From Mesodorylaimus sp. YZB2_4 (taxonomy: Eukaryota > Nematoda > Enoplea > Dorylaimida > Dorylaimidae), in assembly GCA_030248295.1 (NCBI GenBank), contig JASANH010001500.1, positions 16,903-80,902 of the forward strand: a stretch of 64,000 nucleotides of DNA, read 5' to 3'. The notes beneath the pieces were generated by a model, which had not been told where the DNA came from, ran no database searches, and was given only the letters and a program-made list of their open reading frames with translations. Below, piece by piece: positions 59,285 through 64,000 of the stretch. The translations under genes were made by a program, and so were the position numbers. Position 1 is the stretch's first letter. The number at the start of each line of letters is the position of its first letter.

Positions 59285-60305
59285 GCTATCACTGGGCAAA
59301 GTTTTGATCGGGCAGTTTTCAAGTTGCGTTTTCAATGTTAAAAGATACATACATTTGTGTGTGAAAATAAAATCGTCTATAACTTTTTAACGCAATATTG
59401 TTCACGAATAAGGTATAGCCTATCTCGAAGAGCGCACACTGCCTTCAGTCCGTCTACGTATTTTCTCACGAGCGGTTGGGTATCTCCTAACCGCCTCTCC
59501 CTATTCTCAGTGCTCGCCTCTTGGCCTGTCTTATACTTGTGGAGGTGTCCGCCTGTCGGCCTAATAAAGAGTTGTCCTTATTGGCGTCCGTTCCGGTAGG
59601 GGCCGCGCAGGGGTGATTCGAACCACGTACGCGTGTAGGTACCTCCATTCGCAACTGGGAGGAGTATCACAACATCCATATCAACAGTGCACAATACCCA
59701 CCGCATTCATGAAGCAGCAAAGCAGACCATGAATATAGCCGGCTATGTACTGTACCTACTGTATGCCAGTATGAGGATGGGGACAAATATGACAGGAATG
59801 CTGTCCGCATGGCAACTGGGCGTTTATCCAAACGCCTGTCAAGACGAGGAGATCGCGAGTGATAAGACCTGATAACTAAGTGCTGCCAAGCATTCGATAA
59901 GCATGTTTGTCCTGTCTTTTCGAGACACACCCATATTTTTACTATGGTATGAGTCCCGAATCACAATCACAGTTCGATGCGAAGGGGTAAGTAAAATGAG
60001 GATTCATGAGGTTGATGCTGACAAGTGTCCGCGAGCTCATCGTCAGTTAAATATAAAACCTGTTATGACATTCTTGGAGCCAACATTGCTAGGGCCTACT
60101 TCAAGTATCTTATTCTTAGAAATCACACAAACTTTGGAGCAGTGCCTACGCATACAGCTGCTTTCCGAACGTGCTCTTTTGACCCACTAGTGCAAAATAT
60201 ATATGGACTGGAATAACGAAATAGTGGAGTGAGGGTGTTCCAAACTAGGAGCTCGGGGGCATTTTCTTACAAAATAACATTCAATGTTGCATCAATCCTC
60301 CTCAT
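59285..60305. other. Palindrome spacer with LTR-like fragment
   Basis: About 1 kb of unpaired sequence separates the arms. AATAAAG at 59561-59567 and a tRNA-like B box (GGTTCGAATCA, minus, near 59616) suggest mobile-element debris; no full element or gene is seen. Confidence 0.45.
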
Positions 60306-61138
60306 TTTCTAACACGCGCTCACTACTGTATTTTACACACCCATTCTCATGTTTTCCCAGCAAGGTTCAAACAACATAAGCCCTTGTGCCGAAAAGTTTT
60401 TCTCACAGCTCCTGATTTTTAGTTCAGGCGTGCCCAGCTATTTGGCTTGAGAATTTGGTTTTTACATCTAGCTGCAAACAGGGCGCACCAAAGCTTTTGC
60501 TCTAAAACCTGTTGACTATTCTGACCACCATTACTGATAATCACTGATAAGGCACAACGACAACGCCTAGCCGCGAGCTCGACAACGCCAAAAACACTCA
60601 ACTTATACATATTTACGCAAGATAGCAAAGTGCGTCATCGTTCCTTGCTATTAGCGTCATAATACTATTATATGCTTAGGATAAATGTGAAAAGTATTGG
60701 CCCACGGATTGCACTGGCTGAATGGGAAGACAAGTATTAGTCGAAACCTAGAAAGCTTTATTGAATGCACCAAGAACAGCGATTCTGCTCTGTTTTGCGC
60801 GAACAGAGCTCGGTAGAGATATTACCACTTCGAGGTGGTGCTGACCTAGTCAAGTTGACGATACACCGAAATACGCCTTATCACAACAAACAGGCACGCG
60901 ACGGCAATGCGGCAACATGGCTGATAAGAAATAAGCGTGAGAAGACAACGCGCGCAAAGCCAGGCCTAGCTCAAGTTGATGAAGTGCGCAGTAATGAGAG
61001 CACTTCCACTTGAGACTATGACGCTTGTAGGGATGAAATGCAGTTCCGGAAACTCCCTTGTCTAGTTAGGCGGGGAGAATACAAACTGAATCAAGCCTCT
61101 TGTGCGTAGACGAGAGGTGAGATAAGAGGACGACAGGG

Positions 61139-61147
61139 CTATATAAA
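61139..61147 (+). promoter_or_regulatory. TATA box of the RING gene, right arm
   Basis: CTATATAAAC, about 85 bp before the ATG at 61230. Confidence 0.55.
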
Positions 61148-61229
61148 CGAGCCGGAGAGACTGTGACTGCAATTGCACCCATCTCTCAAATCTTGTCGTC
61201 GGCTTTCTTACGTGCTCTTTAAAGAAATC

Positions 61230-62015
61230 ATGTTGGTTGAGTGCAAGGGAGAAGAATTAAAATTTACTCGTGGCATGGTCTGTCCAATATGTCTATGCTC
61301 ATTTGAAGAGGTACCCAAGGTACTGCCTCAGTGCGGTCATTCGTTCTGCCCCCCGTGTTTGGAAAAATGGATGTTGGCCAGTGGATGTCTCGAAACTGGC
61401 CTTCTGAGCTGTCCTGTGTGCAAGTGTCAAACTTCGATGAACTTATCTCAAGATTTGAAGGATTACTTTCAAGTGACCGCCTATATGGACTTTGATGATC
61501 GCCAATACGAGGCCGAGTGCATTGTGAATTACCTGGTCGATAAGTTTTTGTCCGACAATCCCGTCCTTGCGAAGCTGACCAAATTGTCGAAGAAAAGATC
61601 ATTATTCTCAAAAAAGAAACCAGACCGGAGAACAGTGCTGGCAAGTTTAGAAAAATTACTCAAGTGCCCCGTCTGCGACCAAGACTTCGAGGAGCCGCCA
61701 CGAATGCTACCGCCTTGCTTGCATTCCGTCTGCATGACTTGCCTGAGGCGATCGTATAAGAGGTCTGACGAGCAGTTTGGTACGATTTCTTGTCCCTGCT
61801 GCTGGTCTTCGCATCGATTCAGCAATGAGCCCAAAACAACTTATGCCACTGACGAAGGATGCAAGAAGCAAGATGATAAATCTCATTCCGTGGCCACTTT
61901 AACTTCGATCAAGGGGCCATCGAAAGACAATTTAGGCACTTGCCTGCCCTTCGACTATGTCCTACGATGGATATTAGACAATGCCCCTGTTATCAGGAAG
62001 GAGCTGCAGGCGTAG
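61230..62015 (+). CDS. Double RING-finger protein, right arm
   Basis: Same 261-residue protein as the left-arm copy, on the other strand. Translated residues are identical, while a few nearby noncoding bases differ, so both copies could be active. A polyadenylation signal AATAAA is at 62139-62144, about 125 bp after the stop. See the left-arm entry for domains. Confidence 0.85.
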   Translation: MLVECKGEELKFTRGMVCPICLCSFEEVPKVLPQCGHSFCPPCLEKWMLASGCLETGLLSCPVCKCQTSMNLSQDLKDYFQVTAYMDFDDRQYEAECIVNYLVDKFLSDNPVLAKLTKLSKKRSLFSKKKPDRRTVLASLEKLLKCPVCDQDFEEPPRMLPPCLHSVCMTCLRRSYKRSDEQFGTISCPCCWSSHRFSNEPKTTYATDEGCKKQDDKSHSVATLTSIKGPSKDNLGTCLPFDYVLRWILDNAPVIRKELQA

Positions 62016-63343
62016 GCTTGTATCAGGGATTAGACAAGATGCGCTTGTTTATTTTCTGTTCAAAGTTCTTTTGAGGCAAACGCAATGTATGCAGACCGTT
62101 TGCACCTGAAGGCACATTGTGTATAGTGCGAGAACGAAAATAAACTTTCCTTGCTGAAATGTCACACAATCATATCGCATTCTGTGCACTGACTAGAGCG
62201 GCTAGCTTTTGACTGCAAGGGTTTTGCATTGAAGAAAAAGTTATCGAAGCTGACTGTCGGTCTGAGCACAGTGTTTAATCGACCTCGATCATTAGAAGAA
62301 GCCGAAATTTCTATCTAAACGTTTCTTTAGTACGCCAAAAGAGTGGGTCGCAGTCAGTGGTTTGTTACAACCAGAGTCGTCAGCTGGCAAGACGCCGTCA
62401 GACACCTACTATACACATTTATTTTCCATGCCACAGGGACCAAGTTAAGAAGTCGCATAGAATGAGTATTTCATGGCAATTTTTCGATCAAAGCTGTCCA
62501 CAGATGTTGAAGTCAAAATCAAATGGCGAATAAGCACAGAGTAGCCTCGGTGCTGACTGGATCAAGTAATCCAGAAAAAAATTAGATTTCTGAGCTGTGA
62601 GAGCCGGATATCTGAAGCAGTAAAGGCACTATCGGAGCGCAGGCGACTATCCCAAACTGCTTCTCGATGAGCAAAATAGCATGCCCTGTCGACAAGCTAC
62701 TCTCCGCTAGCCGGGGTTTTGAACGCCTTAATTACATAGTTTACCAAGGACTTTATTTAGTTTCCCATCCAACAGGACCTATTTGGCACAATATGATTTC
62801 CCCTCACATCAAGTACAAGTTTCCCAGATGTACAGGAGATCCTATGTATTGCGGCATTGTATGAACAGTATGATTCCCTCCCCCCCCCCCCCCCCCCCCC
62901 TAAAAATCCAGCCTTAGACCCATTTGAAGCAATAATATACTGCGCGTTCGCGAACAATTTGTAAAAAAAATACAAATGAGTGTGAAGTATTAAAGCCTAA
63001 GATGTGATACAAGTATTGCTTTATTTTGAAGTGCTTGATGTCTCTGCTGCTAGGGATACGGTAAATATAATTAGAGAAGCTGCCATCAAGGATCTGCAAC
63101 GCCTTCATATAAGCTTCTTAGATCGGTGTAAATAATAACTTGGATGAGCCAAGCTGATAAGTATGAGATTGCGTCAATGGCTATAAATCATATCATTCTT
63201 TTCACTTTTAATCAAAGACATCGGTTATAAATTGCCGTCAACAATCATTTATTTTTCGTGTCTATCTTCGCTGACCAACTGCTCTACTCAACGATATTCC
63301 CACACTGTGCTTGGCAACGGCACCTAGAATCCCAAGGTCAATC
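62016..63343. other. Intergenic within right arm
   Basis: Mirror of 56238-57565, with a C tract near 62878-62900. Apart from the RING polyadenylation site no further feature is seen. Confidence 0.55.
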
Positions 63344-64000
63344 ATGAACAACACAAGGCTTGCTCTCGACTCCTTATCTCTCAAAACCCTGCGATTACAA
63401 GTGCCAGCTCTTATATGCTGGGTCATCATGGGTTTCAGTTCCGTCGTAACCAATGCTTGCGTAGTGATCACGATCACCAAATCCAAGTCGTTGCATTCAA
63501 AATTTATGTTCTCACTAGCCTCTGTGGCCATAGCTGATTTGTGCAGTGGCGCATTCTATATGGTTCAAGGGGCAAAAAAACTAATTTTGGTCGCTCTCAA
63601 TATTCCCGAAACGAGTACACAAATATCCTGCCTCTTACAAATGATTCCTGTGATGTACGGACCTATCATATCAGATTCAATGACACTGGCGGTGAGTGTG
63701 GATCGTCTGCTGGCCGTGGCTGTACCCATCATGTACGCCATACGGCTGAAGAAGGCCTATGTGATCACTCTGAATGCAGTGGCGTGGATTGGAGCAACAG
63801 CGATCTCTGTCGCCGCCTTTGATGTGGAGAACGGCTCCAAATTGTTCCACGTTTGCTACGCAGTGGTCGCGCCCGACCTGTGGTACCAGAATCTGCTATC
63901 CAGTGTGCGAGTCGGAGAAGGTATCAGCAACTTGATTCTGTTCTCTGTCACCTTGTTACTTTTATGGTACCGTTTTCGAAAATCTAAATCATTACCCAGC
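63344..64000 (+). CDS. Srsx-like 7TM receptor, right arm (partial, cut by window end)
   Basis: This is the mirror copy of the receptor at 55242-56237, running off the window at 64000 after about 219 residues, through TM5. The frame is intact as far as it goes and contains the same TM1 and VDRLLAVAVPIMY motifs. Any difference from the left copy in the missing part cannot be seen. Confidence 0.8.
   Translation, partial: MNNTRLALDSLSLKTLRLQVPALICWVIMGFSSVVTNACVVITITKSKSLHSKFMFSLASVAIADLCSGAFYMVQGAKKLILVALNIPETSTQISCLLQMIPVMYGPIISDSMTLAVSVDRLLAVAVPIMYAIRLKKAYVITLNAVAWIGATAISVAAFDVENGSKLFHVCYAVVAPDLWYQNLLSSVRVGEGISNLILFSVTLLLLWYRFRKSKSLPS

Larger units (their letters stand above)
60306..64000. 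repeat. Palindrome, right arm (runs off window)
   Basis: Inverse complement of the left arm, and still matching at the last base of the window, so the true arm is longer than about 3.7 kb. It carries a second RING gene and the start of a third GPCR. Confidence 0.9.

Noticed and set aside
59575-59660. tRNA gene in the palindrome spacer
   Set aside because: A B box is visible, but the A box and acceptor pairing are not.
1-64000. CRISPR arrays, operons with Shine-Dalgarno sites, rRNA genes, nematode spliced leader
   Set aside because: Direct repeats with equal spacers, ribosome-binding patterns, rRNA blocks and a spliced-leader sequence were not seen; this is nuclear animal DNA.

Overview
This is a window of animal nuclear DNA. 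Genes are split by spliceosomal introns of about 50 bp to 4 kb with GT...AG borders, often with T-rich ...TTTCAG acceptors. Intergenic and intronic DNA is full of decayed mobile elements, and every recognisable gene is a metazoan family. A fused isocitrate lyase-malate synthase gene and Srsx-like receptors suggest an ecdysozoan, most simply a nematode-like animal. A tardigrade or another invertebrate with a glyoxylate cycle is not excluded. No species can be named from the sequence alone.

Layout. 0.2-1.7 kb (-): secreted Reeler-ShKT-mucin protein. 2.7-5.5 kb (+): MINDY deubiquitinase. 7.0-7.8 kb (-): DOMON-domain gene carrying an in-frame stop. 9.9-12.2 kb and 20.0-22.2 kb (+): two tandem DEG/ENaC channel genes with a near-identical front half. 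Between them, 14.0-18.6 kb (-) is a broken Ty3/Gypsy-type element with an envelope-like region resembling herpesvirus gB and a solo LTR inside its pol. 23.4-23.9 kb (-): a small single-pass membrane protein, divergent from ASH1. 24.3-38.5 kb (+): 15-exon ASH1 histone methyltransferase, with a GPCR nested antisense in its 4-kb intron 8 and a pogo-like element in intron 10. 38.8-41.5 kb (-): SERINC. 42.0-42.6 kb (-): paralogue of the small membrane protein. 44.3-48.9 kb (-): ICL-malate synthase fusion. 51.3-53.0 kb (+): SLC46-like MFS transporter. 55.2 kb to the end: a large near-perfect palindrome (arms of at least 3.7 kb, about 1 kb spacer) carrying, on each arm, a GPCR gene and a double-RING gene.

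The exon models for the Reeler, MINDY, both DEG/ENaC, ASH1, SERINC, ICL-MS and small membrane genes were built by checking splice sites and phase at every junction. All close as single open frames. The DOMON gene and the retroelement do not. The genes do not form one pathway. They are a typical animal mix of chromatin (ASH1), ubiquitin (MINDY, RING), membrane (SERINC, MFS, DEG/ENaC, GPCR), secreted (Reeler, DOMON) and carbon metabolism (ICL-MS) functions. The points most worth a second look are the palindrome, the gB-like element, the undescribed small membrane protein pair and the DEG/ENaC conversion tract.
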